A DNA stretch of 64,000 nt. Origin: JAEUKA01 sp035328405 (GTDB lineage: Bacteria; Myxococcota_A; Polyangia; Palsa-1104; JAEUJZ01). Positions 16,608-24,815 of the stretch are shown here, one piece after another (the first letter of the stretch is position 1; every line of letters begins with the position of its first letter). The notes beneath the pieces were generated by a model. That model saw nothing but the letters and a program-made list of their open reading frames with translations. It searched no databases and was not told where the DNA came from. The stretch covers positions 1 to 64,000 of the forward strand of contig DAOLIT010000014.1 in the NCBI GenBank assembly GCA_035328405.1. The letters are read 5' to 3'. The translations under genes were made by a program, and so were the position numbers.

Positions 16608-19420
16608 CCGCCGAGTTCGCGCAAAAGCGGGGCCAGCTCGTCGGCCAAGTTCATTTGCATGTGGTTTGCAAGCTGGAAGGCCTCGCGAAGTGCGGCGCGC
16701 CCCGGCCCGAGTTTGCGCCGTTCAATCAGAAGCTTCCCAAACGCTGCCAAACCGCGCGCCAGCTCGATTTGATCGACGCCTTCGCGCAAAAGCGCAACCG
16801 CTCGTTTGAGGTAATCCCACGCCGGATGCTCGCCCTCCACCGTCTCGTCAAACAGCGTCGTCGCGTGCAGCTCGCCAAGCGACAAAAGCGACCGCGCAAT
16901 CAAACAACGCGATCCCGTCGCTTGCGCTTTTTCCAGGCTTTTTTGCGAAAGTTCCAAGGCTTTCTGTTTGTTGCCTCGCTTGTGCTGGATGAGCGCGAGC
17001 AAACGCAGGCTTTCGGCGTGGCCGCGCCCGTCCAGCAGCCGCACAGCCATCTCTTTTGCTTGCAAAAGCCGCGATTCCGCCTCGCCGAGCAAATTGCTGC
17101 GCAACAGCGCATCGCACAAACAGCACAAAAGCCACACATGTTCTTGGGATGGGCCCAGGCGTTCGCACAGCGGCAAGGCATCCTCAAAACGAATGCGCGC
17201 CGCCATCACCTCGCCGCGCGCCAACTCGACGCAGCCTGTCGCGGTCAGCGCAGCGGCTTGCAACCGCACCTCGCCGTCGTGTTTGCGCAAGGCCTCTTCC
17301 AAATTGTCGAGTGCGGCGGACAGCGCACCGCGCCGCATTTCCATCTCTGCGACATGGAGGAGCGAACGCGCGACGCTTTTTCGATCCGACAACCGTCGTC
17401 GCATTTCGAGCGCCAACACCAACTTGTCTGCGCCTTCCGTCGTCTTGCCGAGCCACAGAAGGGCTTGGCCTTCCTCGTCGAGCACGTCGGACAAACCGAC
17501 TTGGTCTTGGATTTGCGAAAACAGCGCCCGCGCGCTTTCCAAATGGGGCAATGCCCGCGCCGGGTCTTGCGCCAAAAGTCGCGCCATTTCTAAAAACGCC
17601 TGCGCACGGGTTTTTCGAGACGCGAGCAGAAAACTCTGGCGCACCACTTTTTCCCACGCGGACAGCGCCGATTCGCAATCTCCAAGCGTCGCAAACGCCC
17701 GCGCGGTTTTTTGCCACAGCGCCACCCGTTCAGCCAAATGTCCTCGAGGCAAACACGCAAGACCGCGCAAATACAGCTTGGGCGCGCGTGCACCCGACCC
17801 GGTTTTTTCCAAAAGCTCGGCGGCGCGTTCGTAGGCTTGTGCGGCGAGCACGCCTTCGCCCGCGCGTTCACAATGCCGTGCGATTCGCTGTTGGATTTCC
17901 TCACGGTCGGCATCGGGCTGCAAAGCCCAAAATTGCGACAGGAGCAGGTGGTACGCACGCCGACGCTGCGCAGGAATTTGGTCGTAGATCGTCTCTTTCC
18001 ACGGCGGATACACAAAACGCAGCTCTTTTTCGACGCCAAGCTGACTGCTCGGCACCGCCGCCAGAACGCCTTGCCCGATCAGTTGTTCGCACAAATCCGA
18101 CAATTCCGCGATGTGTTGAGGGTCGCCGTCTTGCAGGTCCGCAAAACTTGGTCCGTCGGGGTCGGCGCTGTCTTCTTGCAGCAAACCGTGGGTTTCGCTG
18201 CGGCTCAGACACAGCAGCGCCCCCAGGTGAAAATTCTCTCCAGCGACGGACGCCCATTCCAGCAGTCGCCGCGAGGATTCAGCCATCGCGGACAACCTGG
18301 CCTCGACGACGCCCGGCAGCGACGACGGAAACACAAGTTCTGCGCGTTTTTCTTCATCCCACACCGGCACAAGGGCGCGATCTCCGTCGCCCGGTATCCA
18401 CGAAAGCACCTGCGTTTCCACGAGCAGGCGCAAAATTTCCACCATGGCTCGCGGCGAGCTTTCCGCGAAGGTTTCCCCGAGCGTGCTCAGCCACGTCGGC
18501 AGTTCCTCGGGTTCCGCGCCGACAACTTGCGCCAAAAGAAACAGCTTTTCGCTCGACGAAAGCGGCTGAAGATCGACTTTTGTCACCGGGCCGGACATCG
18601 CGAAAAAATCGGGGACTTTCTCGGCAAACTCGGGTTCGCCAAACAACCCAACCACGACCGGCAAATCCGAAAAACCGTCGAGCAAATACGACAAAAGGCT
18701 AACGGTCTCGTGCGAACACAGATCCATGTCGTCAAGCAAAAGAACCAGCGGCCCGCGCCTCGCGTCAGCGACGAAAAACCGTCGGATGGCCGCATGGGTT
18801 CGCGACTCGTGCCGCAAGCTCGCTTGGTGCGAAAAACTCACAAGCGGCGAATCAGGAAAGGACAAACCCAACACTTCGCCCAAAACATGCGCTACTTCCG
18901 TCGCACGCACCGCCGGAAGCAACACGCGGCAAAAGCGCAACAGTTTGTCCCGACCGGTTTTTTCCGGTTCTGTCCAGCGCAGGTCACACCGACGGCGAAT
19001 CAGCTCGACAAAGCCCGCAAGCGGCGTTGCTCCTTCGCCTGGAATCGTCGCGTGCAACACCCGATCCGGCGGCACGCCCAAGAACTGTGGAATGGCTCGG
19101 CGAAGTTCCGACAAGAGCCTGCTTTTGCCTTGTCCCGTCTGAGCCGAAACCCAAAAACACCGCAGGCTGTGGCTTTTGATGCTTTGTTCGACCAGGCCCA
19201 GCAACGTGCCCAGCTCGGCCTCGCGACCGCAAAATGGAACTTCCGTCGAGTCCGCGTCGGCGAGCAGAGCGTCTTCCTGAGACAGCGTGACAAGGGGGCC
19301 GGTTTCTTCTCCCAAAAGGGCTTGGGCATCCAGCCTGGGCGCGAGCGTCGTTCGGCAGTTTGCGCACATTTCCGTACCGACCGGCACCGCAGCATGACAA
19401 GTAAGACACAGAGCAGACAT
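16604..19420 (-). CDS. Zinc-ribbon AAA-type ATPase with TPR repeats (MalT/AfsR-like architecture, no DNA-binding domain seen)
   Basis: A 938-residue STAND/AAA-16-like protein. It opens with a treble-clef zinc ribbon: C5-x2-C8 and C19-x2-C22. An ATPase module follows, with FCGREAELGTLLGLVE, Walker A QTGQGKSRLL and Walker B LVLLLDDMDLC. The C-terminal half, from about residue 480, is a run of tetratricopeptide-like helical pairs (for example ALSAALDNLEEALRK and NKQKALELSQKSLEKA). The architecture resembles signal-transduction ATPases in which TPRs sense a partner and ATP controls oligomerisation. No helix-turn-helix or kinase domain is visible, so the output is unknown. ATG 19420 is chosen because the zinc-ribbon begins there. 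Divergent from the S9 peptidase, and followed by an overlapping lipoprotein gene. Confidence 0.8.
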   Translation of the reverse strand: MSALCLTCHAAVPVGTEMCANCRTTLAPRLDAQALLGEETGPLVTLSQEDALLADADSTEVPFCGREAELGTLLGLVEQSIKSHSLRCFWVSAQTGQGKSRLLSELRRAIPQFLGVPPDRVLHATIPGEGATPLAGFVELIRRRCDLRWTEPEKTGRDKLLRFCRVLLPAVRATEVAHVLGEVLGLSFPDSPLVSFSHQASLRHESRTHAAIRRFFVADARRGPLVLLLDDMDLCSHETVSLLSYLLDGFSDLPVVVGLFGEPEFAEKVPDFFAMSGPVTKVDLQPLSSSEKLFLLAQVVGAEPEELPTWLSTLGETFAESSPRAMVEILRLLVETQVLSWIPGDGDRALVPVWDEEKRAELVFPSSLPGVVEARLSAMAESSRRLLEWASVAGENFHLGALLCLSRSETHGLLQEDSADPDGPSFADLQDGDPQHIAELSDLCEQLIGQGVLAAVPSSQLGVEKELRFVYPPWKETIYDQIPAQRRRAYHLLLSQFWALQPDADREEIQQRIARHCERAGEGVLAAQAYERAAELLEKTGSGARAPKLYLRGLACLPRGHLAERVALWQKTARAFATLGDCESALSAWEKVVRQSFLLASRKTRAQAFLEMARLLAQDPARALPHLESARALFSQIQDQVGLSDVLDEEGQALLWLGKTTEGADKLVLALEMRRRLSDRKSVARSLLHVAEMEMRRGALSAALDNLEEALRKHDGEVRLQAAALTATGCVELARGEVMAARIRFEDALPLCERLGPSQEHVWLLCCLCDALLRSNLLGEAESRLLQAKEMAVRLLDGRGHAESLRLLALIQHKRGNKQKALELSQKSLEKAQATGSRCLIARSLLSLGELHATTLFDETVEGEHPAWDYLKRAVALLREGVDQIELARGLAAFGKLLIERRKLGPGRAALREAFQLANHMQMNLADELAPLLRELGG

Positions 19421-19521
19421 CGCCCGCTTGTATCGCGTAACAAAAACCCAAAGCAAGCCCGACAGAAGTTCTGCTGCCTGGGAAGCCGTCGCGAAGCAAG
19501 ACGTGGTACTTAACGCCGCAC

Positions 19522-21585
19522 ATGGAGGCTGTTTTCCCGATGCGACCTGTCCTTTGTCTTTTGTCCCTCTGTAGTTTTCTGTGTGGTTTTCTTTCGCAAC
19601 CCGCGTTTTCCGCGCCGCCTGCTGCCGCGCCGCCTGCGGGCCCACCGGCTGTGGCTGCGTCTTCGCCGCAAAAATCGCCTGCGCCCGATGTGCTTGTGCC
19701 GTCGGAAAATTTGGTCACGGTTGGCGTGCCGCCCGTTCCCAAAAACCTCGTCGAGCGCGTGCGTCGATACACCGAATTTCGTTCGGCTTCTTTCGCGAGC
19801 TGGCATCCCCAAAAACGCGAGCAGCTCATCCTGACGCGGTTTGCCGATGTGCAGCAGGTGCATTCCGTCGCCATGCCGCTCGGGGCCCGCACGCAGCTTA
19901 CGTTTTTTCCCGATCGCGTCGGCCACACGCGATACGAGCCCACCCAAGGCAACTACTTTCTGTTCCAAAAAGATGTCGGCGGCGGCGAGTGGTTCCAGAT
20001 CTTCCGCTTCGACCTGGCTTCCGGTGAAATCACGATGCTCACCGACGGAAAAAGCCGCAATCTTGGCTTCATTTTCAATCACCAGGGCAAAGAAATCGCC
20101 TACACCTCGACGCGCCGCACGGGGAAAGACACCGACCTGTGGGTCATGAACCCACTTGACAAGACCACCGACCGGTTGGTGCTCGAATTGTCCGGTGGAG
20201 GCTTCGGCCCGCTCGATTTTTCTCCCGACGGCAAGACGCTGCTTCTTTTGGAAACCATCTCTGCCAACGAAAGCTATGTGTGGTTGGTGGATCTCGAGAA
20301 AAAAGAAAAAACACTGATTACGCCCAAAGGTGGTGCCGAAAAAATCGCGTATGGCCATGCTCTTTTTGCGAAAGATGGAAAAGGTTTTTACGCGCTCACT
20401 GACCAAGAGTCCGAGTTTTCTCGCCTTTCCTATTATGATTTTGCCAGCAAAAAATGGTCTTTTTTGACCACTTCGATTCCGTGGGATGTGGAAGATATCG
20501 AGATGTCTTCGGACGGAAAAAACATCGCCTTTTCAGTCAATGAAAATGGCGAAAGTCGATTGTATATTCTTCAAACAAAAACCAAACAATTTCGCCCGAT
20601 TCGCGATGTCCCTGTTGGCGTTTTGTCTGGTTTAACGTTTCACCGAAACGGCCAGGATCTGGCTTTTACAGTCACTTCCGCACAGGCCACAGCCGATTCT
20701 TATTCTGTGAACATCCAAACCGGAAAACGCGAACGCTGGACGCAAAGCGAAAGCGGCGGTTTAAACCCAAACGAATGTGCGAAGCCTAGACTGGTGAAAT
20801 GGCCGAGTTTCGATGGTCGCGAAATTTCGGGTTTTTTGTATCTGCCGCCGAAAAAATTCACGGGAAAACGGCCCGTGATTGTCAACATCCACGGCGGACC
20901 CGAGGGCCAATTTCGGCCTGTGTTTTTGGGTCGAATCAACTACTACCTGAATGAACTTGGCGTCGCTGTGTTGTTTCCAAATGTGCGTGGTTCGTCAGGA
21001 TATGGAAAAACGTTTCTGAAGCTCGACAATGGCGATAAGCGTGAAGATTCCTACAAAGACGCGGAAGCCCTGTACAAATGGATCAAGACGCAGCCGGATA
21101 TGGATGGGGAGCGTATCATGGTCACGGGCGGAAGTTATGGCGGACACATGACGCTGGTTTCGGCAACGCATCACTCTGCGTTGATTCGTTGTGCATTGCC
21201 TGTTGTCGGCATGAGCAATTTGGTGACGTTTTTGGAAAACACAGAAGGCTATCGTCGTGATTTGCGCCGCGTCGAGTATGGCGATGAGCGAGATCCGAAA
21301 ATGCGAGCTTTTTTGAATCGGATTGCACCGCTCAATTTGGCTCAGAACGTGCGAAAACCGCTGTTTATCGTTCAAGGACAAAACGACCCGCGAGTGCCTG
21401 CGAGCGAAGCCGAGCAAATGATTCGGACGCTGAAACAAAACAATGTGCCAGCTTGGTATTTGCTGGCGAAAGACGAGGGGCACGGTTTCGCGAAGAAAAA
21501 GAACCAGGATTTCCAGTTCTACGCGACGATTTTGTTCGTCGAGGAATACCTGCTCAAGAACGACGTGAAGCGAGGTGCGCCTTGA
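19522..21585 (+). CDS. S9-family serine peptidase (prolyl oligopeptidase / acylaminoacyl-peptidase type)
   Basis: Oligopeptide hydrolase with a beta-propeller in front of an alpha/beta-hydrolase domain. The 687 residues start with a signal sequence (LCLLSLCSFLCGFLSQPAFS) and an Ala/Pro linker, so export to the periplasm is expected. Propeller blades of WD40-like TolB type fill about residues 85-420 (for example FGPLDFSPDGKTLLLL). The hydrolase domain shows IVNIHGGPEGQF for the oxyanion region. The triad reads S538 in GGSYGG, D622 in QGQNDPR and H654 in DEGHGF. All catalytic residues are present. The last 32 bases overlap the convergent HMG-CoA lyase gene. Confidence 0.93.
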   Translation: MEAVFPMRPVLCLLSLCSFLCGFLSQPAFSAPPAAAPPAGPPAVAASSPQKSPAPDVLVPSENLVTVGVPPVPKNLVERVRRYTEFRSASFASWHPQKREQLILTRFADVQQVHSVAMPLGARTQLTFFPDRVGHTRYEPTQGNYFLFQKDVGGGEWFQIFRFDLASGEITMLTDGKSRNLGFIFNHQGKEIAYTSTRRTGKDTDLWVMNPLDKTTDRLVLELSGGGFGPLDFSPDGKTLLLLETISANESYVWLVDLEKKEKTLITPKGGAEKIAYGHALFAKDGKGFYALTDQESEFSRLSYYDFASKKWSFLTTSIPWDVEDIEMSSDGKNIAFSVNENGESRLYILQTKTKQFRPIRDVPVGVLSGLTFHRNGQDLAFTVTSAQATADSYSVNIQTGKRERWTQSESGGLNPNECAKPRLVKWPSFDGREISGFLYLPPKKFTGKRPVIVNIHGGPEGQFRPVFLGRINYYLNELGVAVLFPNVRGSSGYGKTFLKLDNGDKREDSYKDAEALYKWIKTQPDMDGERIMVTGGSYGGHMTLVSATHHSALIRCALPVVGMSNLVTFLENTEGYRRDLRRVEYGDERDPKMRAFLNRIAPLNLAQNVRKPLFIVQGQNDPRVPASEAEQMIRTLKQNNVPAWYLLAKDEGHGFAKKKNQDFQFYATILFVEEYLLKNDVKRGAP

Positions 21586-22495
21586 GGTATTTCGACGGAA
21601 GTTCGCGCCCGACGAGCGAGCTGATCTGACGAGAGCAATCGACCAGCCGATCCAAGTTCACACCGGTTTCGACGCCCATCCCGTCCAGCATGTAAATCAA
21701 ATCTTCCGTCGCCAAATTGCCGCTTGCGCCGGGTGCATACGGGCAACCGCCCAGACCGCCGAGCGCACTGTCCACGGTGGCGATGCCCAGTTGCAAACCG
21801 ACGAGGACATTCGCGAGCGCGGTGCCTCGCGTGTCGTGAAAATGCAGCGCGAGCTGGTCTTTTTGCGAAACCTGCTCAAGCCGCACAAGCACGTCAGCGA
21901 CCTGCCGAGGCGTTGCGACGCCGATGGTGTCTCCGAGCGAAACTTGATACGCGCCCATGTTGAGCAACGTCTCGACGAGTTCCACGGTGGCTTCCGGGGC
22001 GACGAGCCCTTCATACGGACAGCCATACACCGTCGAGACATAGGCTCGCACGCGGACACCGGCTTGCTTGGCGGGCGGAATCACGTCGGCAAACGCGGCC
22101 AGCGTCTCGGCGCGTGTTTTGTTGATGTTTTTCTTGTTGTGCGTTTCCGAGGCGGACAAAAACACGGCGATTTCAGAGAGACCGGCTGAAAGCGCGGTAT
22201 CGAGCCCTCGCCGGTTCGGAACCAGGCACGAATACGTCACGCCGAGCCGTTTCGTCATCCCGCGCGCGACCTCGCTTGCGTCGGCAAGTTGCGGAATCCA
22301 CTTGGGATTTACAAAGGACGTGATCTCGATGTGCGACAGGCCCGTCTGCGAAAGCGCGTGAATGAGCGCGATTTTGTCCTCGGTCGGAATCATGCGCGGC
22401 TCGTTTTGCAGACCATCGCGCGGGCCGACTTCGTACACCGTCACTTTCGACGGTAAACCGGCAAAAAGCGGCGGCGTGTGAGGTTGCGAAGCCAT
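21554..22495 (-). CDS. mvaB: Hydroxymethylglutaryl-CoA lyase
   Basis: Cleaves HMG-CoA to acetyl-CoA and acetoacetate, the last step of leucine breakdown. The 313-residue TIM-barrel protein has VTVYEVGPRDGLQNEP at the N terminus and the catalytic GLGGCPYAPGASGN loop with C251. Metal ligands are suggested by the LHFHDTRG motif and the Asp of VGPRDG. Length and motifs fit HMG-CoA lyase better than the related isopropylmalate or citramalate synthases. The gene starts four bases after the rnc stop, so they are co-transcribed, and its end overlaps the convergent S9 peptidase gene by 32 bases. No other leucine-degradation gene is in the window. Confidence 0.93.
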   Translation of the reverse strand: MASQPHTPPLFAGLPSKVTVYEVGPRDGLQNEPRMIPTEDKIALIHALSQTGLSHIEITSFVNPKWIPQLADASEVARGMTKRLGVTYSCLVPNRRGLDTALSAGLSEIAVFLSASETHNKKNINKTRAETLAAFADVIPPAKQAGVRVRAYVSTVYGCPYEGLVAPEATVELVETLLNMGAYQVSLGDTIGVATPRQVADVLVRLEQVSQKDQLALHFHDTRGTALANVLVGLQLGIATVDSALGGLGGCPYAPGASGNLATEDLIYMLDGMGVETGVNLDRLVDCSRQISSLVGRELPSKYLKAHLASRRS

Positions 22496-22499
22496 GCGC

Positions 22500-23231
22500 T
22501 CAGTCTAGCTCGATTGCAGACGACTCGGCATCGAGCCTTTGCAACGCTTGTTTGGCGGCTTGAAGTTCGGCTTCCCGCTTGCTGCGACCCTCGCCGCGCC
22601 CCATTTCAAAATCCTCGACGAAAACAGCGACGACGAAAACACGTTCATGATCCGGCCCGTCGCTCGAGACAATTTGGTATCGGGGCCGGTCTTTTTTTTG
22701 GGCCTGAATCCGTTCTTGCAGCGCCGATTTGAAATCGAGCGTGCGGCTTGCCGCGACCCGTGCAATTTCCGCCGACAAAAGCCGCCGAGCGACGGCCAAC
22801 ACCGCAGAAAAACCCGCATCGCGATACAGCGCACCGAACAGTGCCTCGAATGCATCCGCCAAAAGCGAGGGCTTTTTTCGTCCGCCATTCATTTCTTCGC
22901 CCCGGCCCAGCCGCAAGAAGCGCCCGAGCTCGATTTCGTTTGCAAAACGCGCAAGCCGGGCTTCGCTGACCAATTGGGAACGCAGCAGCGTGAGCACACC
23001 CTCGGAATGCGATGCATCGTCGTTTTCCATCAGCAAATGCGTCACGGCAAGCTGAAGCACCGCATCGCCCAAAAATTCGAGCAACTGGTTGTCCGGCAAT
23101 GGCGGCGCGTGTTCGTTTGCAAAACTGCGGTGAGACAACGCCACAAGAAGCAGCGAACGATCCGAAAACGTATGTCCCACATACCCTTCCAATGTGGGCA
23201 AAAGTTGTTCTGTGTCGAGAGAACCTTCCAC
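22500..23231 (-). CDS. rnc: Ribonuclease III
   Basis: Double-stranded RNA endonuclease that processes rRNA precursors and structured mRNAs. The 243-residue product has the endonuclease domain with the signature NQLLEFLGDAVLQLAV at about residues 48-63. A second acidic cluster, LADAFEALFGALYRD, supplies the remaining metal ligands. A C-terminal double-stranded-RNA-binding domain occupies about residues 160-235 (FKSALQERIQAQ, GRGEGRSKREAELQAAKQAL). Length is standard. It is followed four bases later by the HMG-CoA lyase gene, an unusual operon partner. The promoter must lie in the 87-base region shared with the divergent VWA-FHA gene. Confidence 0.95.
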   Translation of the reverse strand: MEGSLDTEQLLPTLEGYVGHTFSDRSLLLVALSHRSFANEHAPPLPDNQLLEFLGDAVLQLAVTHLLMENDDASHSEGVLTLLRSQLVSEARLARFANEIELGRFLRLGRGEEMNGGRKKPSLLADAFEALFGALYRDAGFSAVLAVARRLLSAEIARVAASRTLDFKSALQERIQAQKKDRPRYQIVSSDGPDHERVFVVAVFVEDFEMGRGEGRSKREAELQAAKQALQRLDAESSAIELD

Positions 23232-23294
23232 TCGCCGCTTATATCAAAGTTTCAAGCCAACAAACTTGCGCGGACGCGGGTTGAGAGGCGGCGG

Positions 23295-23314
23295 GCTCAT
23301 CGGATACGATGAGC
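23295..23314. promoter_or_regulatory. Hairpin/palindrome directly before the VWA-FHA start codon
   Basis: Two 8-base arms, GCTCATCG and CGATGAGC, are separated by GATA and form a perfect stem. The structure ends four bases before the ATG at 23319, so in a transcript it would cover the ribosome-binding region. As DNA it could equally be an operator between the divergent rnc and VWA-FHA genes. Only structure and position support a role. Confidence 0.4.
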
Positions 23315-23318
23315 GAGC

Positions 23319-24815
23319 ATGAAAAGAGGCTTGGCGTTGCGGGCTCTTTGCGCGGTGCGCGTCCTTTTGGCGTGGCTCGTGTGCGCCGCCGTGAGCCAAA
23401 CCGCCAGCGCCAGCAAGCCGCGTTGCCGACTCGAACGAGTGGATTTGTCCGATTTTGACCAAGGTCATTTGGTTCGCGTGACCAGCGGCGTGGTCGAGCT
23501 GGAAGGGCAAGTGAACACGGAACGGCCCGCGCAATCCTGCCGTTTGCTGGTGAACGGCAAAGCGGTGGCGAAACCGGACAAAGCCGAACCGTTCGACAAA
23601 GCGGGCCACGAGCTGTATCTCGTGCTCGCCGTCGAGGTGTCCGCGTTGTACGAGCCGTCCTTCGACAAAATCAAAGAAACGCTGAACGAATTTTTGGACA
23701 CGATGCCGCCGAAAACGCGCGTCAAGTTGATCAAATTCGGTTACGAGCTGGAACCGACGCCGCTTTTTATGCCGCCCGGTGCGGTCAAGCAGGCCATCGA
23801 AGACATCAGCCCCGATGACCAAGGCGACGTGCAGCTTCTGAACGCCATTCAGGCCGGGCTGGTCGCGCTCAACAAAGTGCAGCCGGGCAAAGATGCGAGC
23901 GGGCAAAGTTTGCCGCCGCCGCGCAAAGCGATTGTTGTTTTGTCCGACGGCATGAATCAGCTCATGGATCGCAAGACGTTTCGTCGCATGGCCGAGGTGC
24001 TGCGCCAGTCCGGTGTGCCGCTGTTTCCGGTGGCGTTTTCGCCGCGTGACGACCGAGGGCCGCTTCTGAACCTGGGCGAATTGGCGAAACGGTCGTTTGG
24101 GACGTTTCGTTGGGCCCAAAAAGACGACGACTTAAAAGAGCAATTTCAAAACCTGGCCGAGGAAATCAAAAAGACGCACGTTTTTCATTTCTCGGCGAAA
24201 AAACTCAAACTCGACGCCCTCCGCGCCGCGCAATTTTCGATTCAGTGCCAAGAACTCAAATCCAACGTGCTCACGCAGCCGGGTGTCCCGCCGGAAAAAC
24301 CGAGTACGTGGTGGAAATGGCTGTTGGGCATTGTGCTGACGCTGGTTGGTTTGTGGGGAGCCGCGCAAGGCGCGCTGTTTGTGCTGCGGCGCAAGGCGCA
24401 AAAGATGGGCGTTTTGGGTCAACCGGACGCGCAGCCGACGCTCTCAAACCAAGTGCCGCCGGGCGCTCCGACACAGCTTCTGGGGTATCCGACGATGAAA
24501 GGCAACCGCATCATCGAGGCGCAGCTCATCGGCATCGGTGCGCTCGCGGGGCAGCGCCGAAACGTCGATCAAGCGATGATCATCGGGCGTTCCGTCGGCG
24601 GTTCGAGCAATTGGCAAATCACCACCGACGACAGCCTTGGCCCAAGCCACTGCGAAATCCGCCGCGAACCGAACGGATATTGGTTGATCGACTACGGTTC
24701 TCCGTCGGGTTGTTTCGTCAACGAACACCGCATCATCAGTCGGCAACTTCTGAACGACGGCGACCTCGTGCGGTTCGGTGCCGGGACGCAGGTCAAGTTC
24801 CGGCTGGAAGACTGA
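23319..24815 (+). CDS. VWA-domain protein with a transmembrane helix and a C-terminal FHA domain
   Basis: A 498-residue membrane protein. A signal sequence (residues 1 to about 28) precedes an extracytoplasmic von Willebrand A-like domain at about 100-300, with the late IVVLSDGMNQL strand. The usual MIDAS DxSxS is replaced by VEVSALY, so metal binding is probably impaired. A transmembrane helix lies at about 331-352 (WLLGIVLTLVGLWGAAQGALF). The cytoplasmic C terminus, about 419-498, is an FHA phosphothreonine-binding domain with IIGRSVGG, SLGPSHCEI and SGCFVNEHRI. The layout suggests a sensor or scaffold linking an outside VWA domain to Ser/Thr-kinase signalling inside, which is inference. 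Its last 23 bases overlap the convergent flavoprotein gene. Confidence 0.85.
   Translation: MKRGLALRALCAVRVLLAWLVCAAVSQTASASKPRCRLERVDLSDFDQGHLVRVTSGVVELEGQVNTERPAQSCRLLVNGKAVAKPDKAEPFDKAGHELYLVLAVEVSALYEPSFDKIKETLNEFLDTMPPKTRVKLIKFGYELEPTPLFMPPGAVKQAIEDISPDDQGDVQLLNAIQAGLVALNKVQPGKDASGQSLPPPRKAIVVLSDGMNQLMDRKTFRRMAEVLRQSGVPLFPVAFSPRDDRGPLLNLGELAKRSFGTFRWAQKDDDLKEQFQNLAEEIKKTHVFHFSAKKLKLDALRAAQFSIQCQELKSNVLTQPGVPPEKPSTWWKWLLGIVLTLVGLWGAAQGALFVLRRKAQKMGVLGQPDAQPTLSNQVPPGAPTQLLGYPTMKGNRIIEAQLIGIGALAGQRRNVDQAMIIGRSVGGSSNWQITTDDSLGPSHCEIRREPNGYWLIDYGSPSGCFVNEHRIISRQLLNDGDLVRFGAGTQVKFRLED

Noticed and set aside
17711..19513. 600-residue plus-strand frame opposite the AAA/TPR gene
   Set aside because: Composition is Arg/Gln/His-heavy, with no domains; the minus strand encodes Walker motifs and TPRs.
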